64,000 bases of DNA from an uncultured Clostridia bacterium (GCA_947168855.1 CAMVNO010000004.1:62001-126000), one strand, 5' to 3'; shown: positions 32,628-41,884, counted from the first letter of the stretch. Numbers and translations: made by a program. Notes: generated from the letters alone by a model not told the origin.

Positions 32628-33304
32628 TGGCAAAGCATCGTCATGATTTTGAAAAGCGGTATTTTGAGATTACTGCAAAAATGATCCTTGAACACGTTTA
32701 TGGGGATTCGTTTGGTGATCTTGTTGTCTCTGATAAGCCGGACATCGTAGCCAAAGATATGTCGATCGGTATAGAAGTGACAAGGGTTGTTACACCGGAA
32801 ATACAGGAACGGAATGAGTATTTCAGAAAGAATCTACTAGGAAAGGAATTGGCAGACCTTGATAAAAAAGGTCTAAAGAGGTTTGAAAAAGATGGATATC
32901 AAGTCCTGACAAGAGAACAACTCCATCACACGAAAGGCGACAATACCGTAGTGGCATATTGTTCTCCGGTATTCTGCATTACTACGGAACCAATCAAAGA
33001 TGCGATCGTAAAGAAAATTGATATTATTAATACACGCGGATATCAACCGGTCAGGCGCTTGTGCTTATATGTGTTTACAGAAGATAGAGACGATTATTTG
33101 GATGATGATATCCAAGAAGCGGCAGAAGATGTGGCGAAACAGAATTCAAATGCTGGATATCGATTTGATGTTTTGTTTGTTGATAATTGGGAACGTCTTT
33201 ATCGGTTTGATTTCGCAACGCACGAAACCGAGACAGTCGAAATAAAAGAACTACATGATAACATTTGCGATGAAGCGAGGAAGCTCGCAGATTTAGGAGA
33301 CTAA
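32627..33304 (+). CDS. Unknown protein, possible PD-(D/E)xK-type nuclease
   Basis: 225 residues. The segment DKPDIVAKDMSIGIEVTRVV resembles the core of restriction-type nucleases (D, then I-E-V), but the usual Lys after the Glu is replaced by Thr, so catalysis is uncertain. The C-terminus has YRFDVLFVDNWERLYRFDF. I do not recognise a named family. It is AT-rich, overlaps the hsdM stop (TGATG) and ends two bases before hsdS, so it belongs to the operon. Confidence 0.6.
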   Translation: MAKHRHDFEKRYFEITAKMILEHVYGDSFGDLVVSDKPDIVAKDMSIGIEVTRVVTPEIQERNEYFRKNLLGKELADLDKKGLKRFEKDGYQVLTREQLHHTKGDNTVVAYCSPVFCITTEPIKDAIVKKIDIINTRGYQPVRRLCLYVFTEDRDDYLDDDIQEAAEDVAKQNSNAGYRFDVLFVDNWERLYRFDFATHETETVEIKELHDNICDEARKLADLGD

Positions 33305-33305
33305 A

Positions 33306-34421
33306 ATGGTCAGTTTAGGCGATATATGCACAATAAATATGGGACAATCTCCGGATTCGGAAAGTTATAATGATGTCGGCAATGGGATTCCGTTTTATCA
33401 AGGAAATGCGGACTTTGGGGAACGTTATCCAACGCCAAGAGTTTTCTGTTCGCATCCGATAAAGATTGCTCATGAGGGAGATATCCTTATTTCTGTTCGC
33501 GCTCCTATAGGTGCAATAAACTATGCCAAAGAGACTTGTTGCATCGGACGAGGGTTAGCAGCATTAACGGTTAATACGGACAAATGCCTAAAGGATTATC
33601 TTTGGTATGCTATCACATGTAAAGTAGACGAATTGAACGCAAAGGGAACAGGCAGTACGTTCAAGGCTATAAGCAAAAGCGTACTATCTGAGACGCAAAT
33701 ACAAGTACCGAATTTAGAAACACAACAAGGGATTGTTGATTCTTTGATTAAGGTCGATAAATTGATCTTCCTGCGGAAAAAGCAGCTGCAAAAGCTGGAT
33801 GATCTCGTCAAATCCCGCTTTGTCGAGATGTTCGGGGATTATGACTTGTCATTACAGAAAACAGGTTGGTATAAAGTATCCCAAATCGGAACTGTAGTTG
33901 GCGGATCTACTCCAAAGACGAATGTTCCTGAATACTGGAACGGAGAGTATCGTTGGATTTCACCGGCAGAATTAGAAATGGATTCGGGCGTAATACTTGA
34001 TTCTGCGAAAAAAATAACGAAAGCCGGGATAGAAAGCTGTTCATTGCAAGAATTACCGATTGGAACCGTGATACTATCTTCTCGAGCACCTATCGGTAAA
34101 GTTGCAATAGCGGGTAACACTTTTTACTGCAATCAAGGGTTCAAGAATATTATTTGCAGTACAAAGGTTAAACCGAGATTCCTATATACTTTGCTGCTGT
34201 ATAATACGGAGTATTTGAACTCTCTCGGACGAGGAGCAACTTTCAAAGAAATATCTAAGTCTATTGTTGAGGAAATCAGAATTCCTGTTCCTCCAATAAA
34301 AGACCAGGAAAGGTTCGTGCAATACAATGATCAAATTAATGGAGTAAGAAGATGTCTAAAACAAGGACATGCTAAGCTCGAACAAATGAAACAGGCGTTG
34401 ATGCAAAAATACTTTGGATGA
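33306..34421 (+). CDS. hsdS: Type I restriction specificity subunit HsdS
   Basis: 371 residues with two target-recognition domains (about 1-150 and 185-340). Each starts with a W/L-x-x-I-G-T or LGDICTINMG-type strand and has G-D-I-L-I-S-V-R-A-P-I-G or V-I-L-S-S-R-A-P-I-G. Two long helices separate and end them (KLIFLRKKQLQKLDDLVKSRFVEMFGDYD; KLEQMKQALMQKYFG). The recognition domains are AT-rich while the central helix (33775-33840) is GC-rich. It dictates the DNA sequence read by the complex. Confidence 0.95.
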   Translation: MVSLGDICTINMGQSPDSESYNDVGNGIPFYQGNADFGERYPTPRVFCSHPIKIAHEGDILISVRAPIGAINYAKETCCIGRGLAALTVNTDKCLKDYLWYAITCKVDELNAKGTGSTFKAISKSVLSETQIQVPNLETQQGIVDSLIKVDKLIFLRKKQLQKLDDLVKSRFVEMFGDYDLSLQKTGWYKVSQIGTVVGGSTPKTNVPEYWNGEYRWISPAELEMDSGVILDSAKKITKAGIESCSLQELPIGTVILSSRAPIGKVAIAGNTFYCNQGFKNIICSTKVKPRFLYTLLLYNTEYLNSLGRGATFKEISKSIVEEIRIPVPPIKDQERFVQYNDQINGVRRCLKQGHAKLEQMKQALMQKYFG

Positions 34422-34431
34422 GGTGTTGGTT

Positions 34432-34758
34432 ATGGAGAAATATTTGCCTTATATAGTTTCTATTGTTTGCGCAGTTATTTCAGGGTTTGCAAGTTATTCA
34501 GTTGCCCGCAAGCAAGGAAAAGCTGACTTGAAAAAGCTTGAAAAGCAGCACGAATTGGATTTGGAAAAGCAACGAGAAGTGTTTGAAATGGAAAAGGAAA
34601 AGATGGAGCTCGATCACAAGCACAAAATAGAGCTGATGGAAAAAGAAACGGAAAACGCTCTTGGCACCGAGCTGATTTCAACCTTAGCAAAGGAATATAT
34701 GCACACACCAGAAGGACAAGCACAGATCAGAAGTTCTGGCAAAAATAGACGCAGATAA
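34432..34758 (+). CDS. Small membrane protein with coiled coil
   Basis: 108 residues. One membrane helix (YLPYIVSIVCAVISGFASYSV) and then a long charged coiled coil (about 30-80; LEKQHELDLEKQREVFEMEKEKMELDHKHK). No enzyme motif. ATG 34432 has RBS gaggtg; the longer frame begins with TTG inside hsdS. Directly followed by a HEPN-like protein gene, so the pair may form a membrane-tethered unit; this is an inference. Confidence 0.7.
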   Translation: MEKYLPYIVSIVCAVISGFASYSVARKQGKADLKKLEKQHELDLEKQREVFEMEKEKMELDHKHKIELMEKETENALGTELISTLAKEYMHTPEGQAQIRSSGKNRRR

Positions 34759-34781
34759 GATTGGTAAAGGAAGTTAGTATT

Positions 34782-35513
34782 GTGAAACTGAAATTCTTAT
34801 GCTTTGATTGTATTAGAGATAAAGTACCTGATGAAAAAGGGTATGTATACCTCCCTTTCGACGCTAATAGTATAATAGACTTAACAGATAATTATTGTTA
34901 TGATTTTGTATGTGCAAACGGACATGAGAATCATTTTTTCCTAGCTGTTCCCAAATATGCGATACTGTTCGATATGGGCATTAGCGCATATTTGGACGGT
35001 TATTATCGTGAAGCGGTTTTAGATTTTGCAGCGTGCTACGAACGGTTTCATGAGTATTGTATTTATATGTTGCTTTGGCAAGAGAACTCATTTTCCGATG
35101 ATGAGTTATCGAATCTGTGGAAGACCATATCTTCCCAATCAGAAAGGCAATTGGGGGCATTTACCGCGCTGTTCTTCAATAAGATACGCAAGCTTCCGGT
35201 GCGATTAACAGATAATACTATTCATTTTAGGAATGACGTGACGCATAAAGGTAAATTCCCAACCAAGCAGGAAACATATGATTTTGCTTTAGCTGTTGCT
35301 AATTATGTAAAAGCGAATATCAACGAGATTAGCACAAGACACGGTTTCGATATTAAAGGTGTGTATCCTGCTGTCAGAGAATCTGTCCAAAAGAAAAGAA
35401 AGTATCAAGCACATGCTTTCATGACGGTAATTACTCAATACTCGTGCGGGAATGACTTTGATGAATCAATCGAACTGTTTAAGAGACAATTCAATAGTCA
35501 TTATCAAAAATGA
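34782..35513 (+). CDS. HEPN-like protein with N-terminal zinc knuckle
   Basis: 243 residues. N-terminal Cys pairs (CFDC about 7-10; CANGH about 44-48) look like a zinc ribbon. The helical remainder contains HFRNDVTHKG (Arg 150, His 155), the R-N-x-x-x-H motif of HEPN domains, which are often ribonucleases in toxin and abortive-infection systems. The start is a GTG at 34782 after aaaggaag; a TTG 21 bases upstream lacks an RBS. AT-rich and embedded in the hsd operon, so an accessory defence function is plausible. Confidence 0.6.
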   Translation: MKLKFLCFDCIRDKVPDEKGYVYLPFDANSIIDLTDNYCYDFVCANGHENHFFLAVPKYAILFDMGISAYLDGYYREAVLDFAACYERFHEYCIYMLLWQENSFSDDELSNLWKTISSQSERQLGAFTALFFNKIRKLPVRLTDNTIHFRNDVTHKGKFPTKQETYDFALAVANYVKANINEISTRHGFDIKGVYPAVRESVQKKRKYQAHAFMTVITQYSCGNDFDESIELFKRQFNSHYQK

Positions 35514-35645
35514 ATTTGAGTAGGAAATCAGGTGGTATTAGCCGGAGAGCGAACCTATGACAAACGTTGATTTTTACATAACGATTAGTAGTTTGCTGCA
35601 TAAACTTATGTGTGACATGAAGCGGACATTGACGCAACAATAATT

Positions 35646-35675
35646 TGGACAAACTGATATATATTCTTGTATAAT
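35646..35675 (+). promoter_or_regulatory. Promoter of the OLD-type ATPase gene
   Basis: TGGACA, 18-base spacer, TATAAT, 44 bases before the start at 35720. It suggests that the second half of the locus can be transcribed on its own. Confidence 0.65.
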
Positions 35676-35719
35676 ACTAGTAAACGATTTGGTTGTCTTT
35701 AGTAAAGGAGAAAACAACG

Positions 35720-37588
35720 ATGCAGATTATTGATTCAATCACTATCAGATACTTTAGATCCGTTTATACTTTGACCCTAAAGTCTTGTAAGGATTTGAAT
35801 GTCATTACTGGTAAAAATGACGTTGGTAAATCGAATATACTTAAAGCTCTAAATCTGTTCTTTAATGGAGAAACGGACTATTTACATAAATTTGATTTTC
35901 AAGATGATTATTCGCTAAAGCGGAAAGATGAGGTGAAAAAAGACACTATCCGTGGTCAACAGTTTATCTCAATAATGATTCGTTTCTTGAGAGGAGACAG
36001 AATGCCCAATTCGTTACCTCCGTCCTTTGTTGTTACAAAGCGTTGGGATATGCATTCAATGGATTGTAAAACAACATCAGATGTTCAAACGAGGATGCAA
36101 CTCTATGCCAAGAAACAAGGAATAAAATATTCAGAAAAAACGACAGCAACTTCTCTTAGCGCGTTCTTAAACCGTATTAGTTTTGTATACATTCCGGCTA
36201 TCAAAGACGAACGTGTGTTTAATAATACACTAGATATTTTGCAAAACAGTCTATTTGATTCAAGAAACAAGGCAATTCTTGATGAACCTATTGGAAGAGC
36301 GAATGATGCAGTACAAGAAATTGTGGAATCATTGCAAGACGATTTTCAAAATGCAACGGGAATACAGAACTTTGTTCAAATCCCCAATACACTTAATTAT
36401 ACAAACGGTTTATTACAGGTCAATACGCTAATTAAAGATGGTACTATTTCAATCGATAAAAGAGGCGATGGTATTAGGACGCATTTTATTCCCAAAATAT
36501 TAAATTATGTCGCATTAAACTCGAAGAAAATCTTTATCTGGGGATTTGAGGAGCCGGAAAACTCATATGAATATAGGAGATGCCTTCAAGTTGCAGAAGA
36601 ATTTGATAAAGAATATTGTAAACAAAGCCAAATATTCATTACAAGTCATTCTCCCGCTTTTTTCATCATGGACACGGATTGCAAGGCAATATACAATATT
36701 GGCAAGGAAGGTGATAACACTGTTGTAATTGACGATTTATCTTGCCTCGACGAAGAACTGGGGTATAAGGTTTTATATCAGGAGTTTGCAGAGAAACTAA
36801 AAGAAAGAGAGAATAAAGAGCGGGAATATCAAAAGCAATTATCTTATTTGATGCAAACAGTTGAAGACATTAGTAGAATAACTGTATTAACCGAAGGAAA
36901 AACGGATGCAGCTTTATTGAGAATTGCAATTAAAAAACTTGGGTTAAACGAGTATAAAGATTGGAATATTCAAGAGATCATTAGTGATAAGACATCAAAT
37001 AATGATACATTACTTCGGCACCTAATGGATTTATCAGATAACAGAACGAGCCCAGCGCTAATCATAGGTATGTTTGATAGAGATACACCTGTTCCTCTAA
37101 AAGCAGGTGGTGCCACTTACGATCTTAGAACATGTGAGTTCTCAAAAATAGGAAAGAACGTCTTTGCTTTTGCTATTCCTGTTCCGCACAATCGAAAAGA
37201 AACAGATCAGATTTCAATAGAACATTATTTTACAGACGAAGAGATAAAGACTGAAATTGATGGAAAGCGCTTATATATGGGATATGAGTTTTATGAAACG
37301 GGGGTAATGAAAAGCGACGGCTCTATGAATTATAAGGGGGCGAAAAAAGTCTTTGATACAATAAAGATCATTGAACATGAATCAAAATGCTATGTGACAA
37401 AGGCAGACGGAAGCGGTGATTATAGTATCTCAAAAGCAAGATTTGTTGAGCTTATAGAGAAAGAGGAAGGCAAATTTGCACTTTTCTCATTTGAAGAATT
37501 TCGAAAGATATTCAAAGTTCTGGATAGGATAAAACAAGCAGCTGAAGCAGAAAAAACAGGAGAAGTCCTCGCCCATGACCAACTTTGA
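35720..37588 (+). CDS. OLD-family ATPase-TOPRIM endonuclease
   Basis: 622 residues. Walker A ITGKNDVGKSNI (about 30-40), Walker B FIWGFEEPEN (about 272-281), the ITSHSPAFF box and a C-terminal TOPRIM domain with TEGKTDAALL (about 391-400) and the D-x-D motif in IGMFDRDTP (about 449-457). It is the GajA/OLD layout. No UvrD-like GajB partner follows, so it is not a standard Gabija locus. It overlaps the hsdR start by 14 bases. Start ATG 35720 has RBS aaaggag. Confidence 0.85.
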   Translation: MQIIDSITIRYFRSVYTLTLKSCKDLNVITGKNDVGKSNILKALNLFFNGETDYLHKFDFQDDYSLKRKDEVKKDTIRGQQFISIMIRFLRGDRMPNSLPPSFVVTKRWDMHSMDCKTTSDVQTRMQLYAKKQGIKYSEKTTATSLSAFLNRISFVYIPAIKDERVFNNTLDILQNSLFDSRNKAILDEPIGRANDAVQEIVESLQDDFQNATGIQNFVQIPNTLNYTNGLLQVNTLIKDGTISIDKRGDGIRTHFIPKILNYVALNSKKIFIWGFEEPENSYEYRRCLQVAEEFDKEYCKQSQIFITSHSPAFFIMDTDCKAIYNIGKEGDNTVVIDDLSCLDEELGYKVLYQEFAEKLKERENKEREYQKQLSYLMQTVEDISRITVLTEGKTDAALLRIAIKKLGLNEYKDWNIQEIISDKTSNNDTLLRHLMDLSDNRTSPALIIGMFDRDTPVPLKAGGATYDLRTCEFSKIGKNVFAFAIPVPHNRKETDQISIEHYFTDEEIKTEIDGKRLYMGYEFYETGVMKSDGSMNYKGAKKVFDTIKIIEHESKCYVTKADGSGDYSISKARFVELIEKEEGKFALFSFEEFRKIFKVLDRIKQAAEAEKTGEVLAHDQL

Positions 37589-40500
37589 TTTCTTACAAAA
37601 CGATCCGCAGTTTGCGGGGTTTGCGGAGGCGGCGATCAGCGCGGAGAAGCTGTACGCCGTCGACGCCGCCGCGTGCGCGATCGGATGCCGCCGGGCGATG
37701 GAGTTTGCCGTCAAGTGGATGTATTCCGTGGACGCGGCGCTGGTTCTGCCGTATTCCGACAATCTCTTTTCCCTGATGAACGCCGAGGAGTTCCGGGAGG
37801 TCGTGGGAACCGATCTTTACCGGCGCATGGACTATATCCGGCGCGTCGCCAACGACGCCGCGCACGCGGGGCGGAAGATCACGACCGATCAGGCGGCGCT
37901 GTGCGTGGAAAATCTCTATTGGTTCATGGATTTTGTCGCCTGCTGCTATGCGGCGACGTATGAGGCGAGGGCGTTTGATAAGGCGCTGCTGATAACACCT
38001 CATTCGTCGCCTGCGGCGCCACCTTCTCCTCAAGGAGAAGGCATGGTTGAGAGCGATGCGGAAGCCGTTGATCTTGCGGCGCTGATTGCGGAGAACGAAG
38101 CGCTGAAGGCGGAACTGACCGCGCGCAGAGCCGAGCAGCAGCAGGCGTACGTGCCGAAACCCCTGGAGCTTTCCGAATACAAGACGCGCAAGCTCTATAT
38201 CGATGAAATGCTGCGCGACGCGGGCTGGAAAGAGGGCAAGGACTGGCAGAACGAGGTCGAGCTGCCCGGCATGCCGAACAAGAGCGAGGTCGGCTTTGCG
38301 GACTATGTGCTCTACGGTGACGACGGCAGACCGCTTGCGCTCATCGAGGCAAAGCGTACCTGCGTGGACGTATCGAAGGGGCGGCAGCAGGCGAAGCTGT
38401 ATGCTGACATCCTCGAACAGAAATACCATCGCCGTCCGGTGATCTTCCTCACGAACGGCTTTGACACGCGCATTCAGGACAACCTGTACCCCGAGCGAAA
38501 GTGCGCGGCGATCTGGTCGAAACGCGATCTTCTGAAGCTATTCAATCTGCAGACGATGCGGACGAGTCTCCGAAATGTGCTTGTAAACCGCGACATTGCG
38601 GGGCGGTATTATCAGGAGAACGCGATCAAGGCGGTGTGCGAGGCGTTCGGCGCGAAGAACCGGCGAAAGGCGCTGCTTGTGATGGCGACCGGTTCCGGCA
38701 AGACGCGCACGGTGATCGCGCTGTGCGACGTGCTTTTGCAGCACGGCTGGGTGAAGAACATCCTGTTCCTAGCCGACCGCAATTCGCTGGTAACGCAGGC
38801 GAAGCGCAATTTTGTGAACCTGCTGCCCGATCTCTCCGTGACGAACCTGTGCGAGGAGAAGGACAACTATACCGCGCACTGCGTCTTTTCGACCTATCAG
38901 ACGATGATGAACGTGATCGACGCGGTGGAGGACGAGCAGGGCAGGCTGTTCACCTGCGGACATTTCGATCTGGTCATCTGCGACGAGGCGCATCGCTCGA
39001 TCTACAACAAGTACAAGGACATCTTCACATACTTCGACGCGCCGCTCGTCGGTCTTACCGCGACGCCGAAGGACGAGATCGACAAGAACACGTATGAGAT
39101 CTTTGAACTGGAAAGCGGCGTGCCGACCTACGGCTACGAGCTTGCGCAGGCGGTCAAGGACGGCTATCTCGTTGACTTCATTTCGGTCGAAACGACGCTG
39201 AAATTCATTCAGCAGGGCATTGTGTACGACGATCTGTCCGATGAGGACAAGGCGGCGTACGAGGACACATTCGTCGATGAAAACGGCGAGCTGCCACAGG
39301 CAATCGCATCGTCTGCTCTGAACGAGTGGATCTTCAACGAGGACACGATCCGCGAGGTGCTGCACGTGCTGATGACCGAGGGGCTGAAGATCGATTACGG
39401 CAACAAAATCGGAAAGACGATCATCTTTGCCAAGAGCCATGCGCACGCAGAGAAAGTATTAGAGATCTTCGGAAAAGAATATCCGCATCTTCCCGGCTAC
39501 GCGAAGGTGATTGACAACTACATGACCTACGCGCAGAGTGCGATCGACGAGTTCTCGAACCCGAAGAAGCTGCCGCAGATCGCGATCTCCGTGGATATGC
39601 TCGATACCGGCATCGATGTGCCGGAGGTGCTGAACCTGGTCTTCTTCAAGAAGGTCATGAGCAAAGCGAAGTTCTGGCAAATGATCGGGCGCGGCACACG
39701 ACTCTGCCCGGGACTGATCGACGGTGCGGACAAGCAGAAGTTCTATATCTTTGATTTCTGCGGCAACTTCGAGTTCTTCCGCATGAACAAAGGAAGACCG
39801 ACCGCGAACATGATCGCGCTGCAGGGAGCAATCTTCCATCTGAAGGCGCAGATCGCCTACAAGCTGCAGGACATCGCCTATCAGACGCCGGAGCTGATCG
39901 CATTCCGCAAGGCGCTGGTCGATGACATGGTGAACAAGGTGCGCGAGCTGAACCGCGAGAACTTTGCGGTCAGACAGCACCTGAAATATGTGGAGCTGTA
40001 TTCCGATCCGGAAAATTACAAGGCGCTGACGTATGAGAACACGCTCGTGATCGGACAGGAGCTTGCGCCGCTGATCATGCCGGAGGAGGACGATGCGAAG
40101 GCGCTGCGTTTCGATGCGCTGCTGTACGGGATCGAATTGGCTTATCTTGCGGGGAAAAAGTACGGCAAAGCGAGAAGTGACCTTTTCAAGAAGGTCAATG
40201 CGATTGCGAGTGTTGCCAATATTCCGGAGATCATGGCGCAGTCGGAGTTGATCAATAAGATCCTGCATACCGATTACGTGGAGAACGCGGGTATCAATGA
40301 GTTTGAGAATATCCGCGAGAACCTGCGTGATCTGATCAAGTATATTCCGATCAGCAAGGTTCGATACGACACAAATTTCGATGACGAGATTCTTTCGATC
40401 GATTGGAAGGAATCCGAACTTGAAAACGACGATCTGAAGAATTATAAGGCAAAGGCGGAGTTTTATGTGCGGCAGCACTGCAATCATATCGCGATCGCAA

Positions 40501-40895
40501 AGCTTCGCAGCAACGTGCCGCTGACGGAAACCGATGTGCAGTCGCTCGAGCAGATCCTTTGGAGTGAGGTCGGAACAAAGGAAGAATACGAGGCGGAATA
40601 CGGAAAGAAGCCGCTCGGTGAATTCGTGCGCGAGATCGTCGGACTTGACATGAATGCGGCGAAAGAGGCGTTTGCGGTGTATCTGAACGATGCAAATCTC
40701 GACAGCCGGCAGATCTATTTTGTGAACCAGATCGTGGAATACATCGTCCACAACGGTGTCATGAAGGATCTTTCCGTGCTGCAGGAGCCGCCGTTTACGG
40801 ACCAGGGCAGCATTGTGGACATCTTTACCGACCTCACGGTCTGGCAGGGCATTCGCAAGGTAATCGATCAGGTCAACGCCAATGCGGTGGCGTAG
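37575..40895 (+). CDS. hsdR: Type I restriction endonuclease HsdR
   Basis: 1106 residues. N-terminal DUF4145 domain (about 1-135), the nuclease domain with D243...EAK (258-260), two RecA-like helicase domains with Walker A ATGSGKT (371-377), the DEAH box in VICDEAHRS and the QMIGRGTRL motif VI, and the C-terminal domain. It translocates and cuts unmethylated DNA. A short in-frame insertion with a palindrome lies at residues about 141-156. GC-rich like hsdM, whereas the genes in between are AT-rich. Confidence 0.96.
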   Translation: MTNFDFLQNDPQFAGFAEAAISAEKLYAVDAAACAIGCRRAMEFAVKWMYSVDAALVLPYSDNLFSLMNAEEFREVVGTDLYRRMDYIRRVANDAAHAGRKITTDQAALCVENLYWFMDFVACCYAATYEARAFDKALLITPHSSPAAPPSPQGEGMVESDAEAVDLAALIAENEALKAELTARRAEQQQAYVPKPLELSEYKTRKLYIDEMLRDAGWKEGKDWQNEVELPGMPNKSEVGFADYVLYGDDGRPLALIEAKRTCVDVSKGRQQAKLYADILEQKYHRRPVIFLTNGFDTRIQDNLYPERKCAAIWSKRDLLKLFNLQTMRTSLRNVLVNRDIAGRYYQENAIKAVCEAFGAKNRRKALLVMATGSGKTRTVIALCDVLLQHGWVKNILFLADRNSLVTQAKRNFVNLLPDLSVTNLCEEKDNYTAHCVFSTYQTMMNVIDAVEDEQGRLFTCGHFDLVICDEAHRSIYNKYKDIFTYFDAPLVGLTATPKDEIDKNTYEIFELESGVPTYGYELAQAVKDGYLVDFISVETTLKFIQQGIVYDDLSDEDKAAYEDTFVDENGELPQAIASSALNEWIFNEDTIREVLHVLMTEGLKIDYGNKIGKTIIFAKSHAHAEKVLEIFGKEYPHLPGYAKVIDNYMTYAQSAIDEFSNPKKLPQIAISVDMLDTGIDVPEVLNLVFFKKVMSKAKFWQMIGRGTRLCPGLIDGADKQKFYIFDFCGNFEFFRMNKGRPTANMIALQGAIFHLKAQIAYKLQDIAYQTPELIAFRKALVDDMVNKVRELNRENFAVRQHLKYVELYSDPENYKALTYENTLVIGQELAPLIMPEEDDAKALRFDALLYGIELAYLAGKKYGKARSDLFKKVNAIASVANIPEIMAQSELINKILHTDYVENAGINEFENIRENLRDLIKYIPISKVRYDTNFDDEILSIDWKESELENDDLKNYKAKAEFYVRQHCNHIAIAKLRSNVPLTETDVQSLEQILWSEVGTKEEYEAEYGKKPLGEFVREIVGLDMNAAKEAFAVYLNDANLDSRQIYFVNQIVEYIVHNGVMKDLSVLQEPPFTDQGSIVDIFTDLTVWQGIRKVIDQVNANAVA
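37994..38044 (+). repeat. In-frame palindromic repeat insertion in hsdR
   Basis: A block translated as TPHSSPAAPPSPQGEG contains the inverted repeat CCTTCTCC / GGAGAAGG (38022-38029, 38034-38041) and a second gtcgcctgcggcg-type stem. It sits in a linker between DUF4145 and the nuclease domain and keeps the frame. It looks like a palindromic selfish element inside a gene. Confidence 0.65.
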
Positions 40896-41061
40896 AAGGA
40901 CAGATATAAGCAGGGATATTACAATACTCCGGCGATCGTTTGTATTAGTCATGCGGTATAATGAATGTAATAATGATGATAGCATTTTGCGGAACGGGAT
41001 TGTTTGTTGCATTGATAAACGCTTTGCAATATAGTATCACTTACAAATCGGAGGGAAAAGA

Positions 41062-41826
41062 ATGGCAAAATCTGGAGGAGATGACCTTTATAGACTGATA
41101 AAGGAAGAGGGTAAGCATTTAGCTAAGTCCAAAGACACTGAGGGAGCATTCCGTGGGGTATATTTAGATGATGATTCAAATCGGGTTTGCGGAGCAGGCC
41201 AATTTGTACCAGTAAAATCCGACGAGGAGTCTGACGGATCAGGCATATCGCCTGAAGCTATCGCAGCATTGATAGCTCTTTGCGTCGCTGCAGGTTATGG
41301 AATTGCTAAGGCGGTTCCATATGTAAAGAAATGGAAAGAGGAGAAATTTGTTCCTTGGTTTAACGATTCCCTCAAGCCATGGGCCAAGAGGTCTTGGAAT
41401 AAACTACGCGGGAAGCAGGGGATCCAGATTTCAACAGAGGAGATCAATAATCAAATTGAAACAAGCGATGTGGAAATAAGCAATGATGTTATCCGCTTAA
41501 AAGCCCGTGAGAGGATGACAGAAAAAGAAGCACAAAAGGAACTAATAGATGCCTATGTGTTAATTATCTGCGCATATAAAAAAGCGAATAGGGTTGCAAA
41601 TGCGGAAATCATTACACCCTCAGGTGAGCTCGTTGATGGTAGGACTATCATTTTAGATGAGACAGTTATTGCAAAAGTAAACGCAGCTATCAAAAAACAT
41701 CCAAAGCTAATTAATACCCAACAGCGACGTGAACTGTCAGAAGTGCTGGGTTATGATGTTTTTCAACAGGGCAAGTTTGTTCCGATAACTACTGTTGCTG
41801 TGAAAAATGCTGTAGAATCAGATTAG
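41062..41826 (+). CDS. Unknown membrane-associated protein
   Basis: 254 residues. A polar N-terminus (70 residues), one membrane helix (SPEAIAALIALCVAAGYGIAKAV), a basic Trp-rich stretch (KKWKEEKFVPWFNDSLKPWAKRSW) and a soluble C-terminal domain of about 130 residues, including MTEKEAQKELIDAYVLIICAYKKANRVANAEI. I do not recognise it. It follows hsdR by 166 bases in the same direction with a clear RBS (cggaggg). AT-rich. An accessory defence role would be an inference. Confidence 0.65.
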   Translation: MAKSGGDDLYRLIKEEGKHLAKSKDTEGAFRGVYLDDDSNRVCGAGQFVPVKSDEESDGSGISPEAIAALIALCVAAGYGIAKAVPYVKKWKEEKFVPWFNDSLKPWAKRSWNKLRGKQGIQISTEEINNQIETSDVEISNDVIRLKARERMTEKEAQKELIDAYVLIICAYKKANRVANAEIITPSGELVDGRTIILDETVIAKVNAAIKKHPKLINTQQRRELSEVLGYDVFQQGKFVPITTVAVKNAVESD

Positions 41827-41884
41827 TCATCTGTGTATATTTAATTATGGGACTGGTTTGAAAGGTTACGTTATATTGTAGATT

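Noticed and set aside
35720..40895. Gabija system
   Set aside because: The GajA-like protein is present but the next gene is HsdR, not a UvrD-like GajB.
39459..41012. 517-codon open frame opposite hsdR
   Set aside because: Antisense to the helicase C-terminal part, with no family similarity; hsdR is certain.
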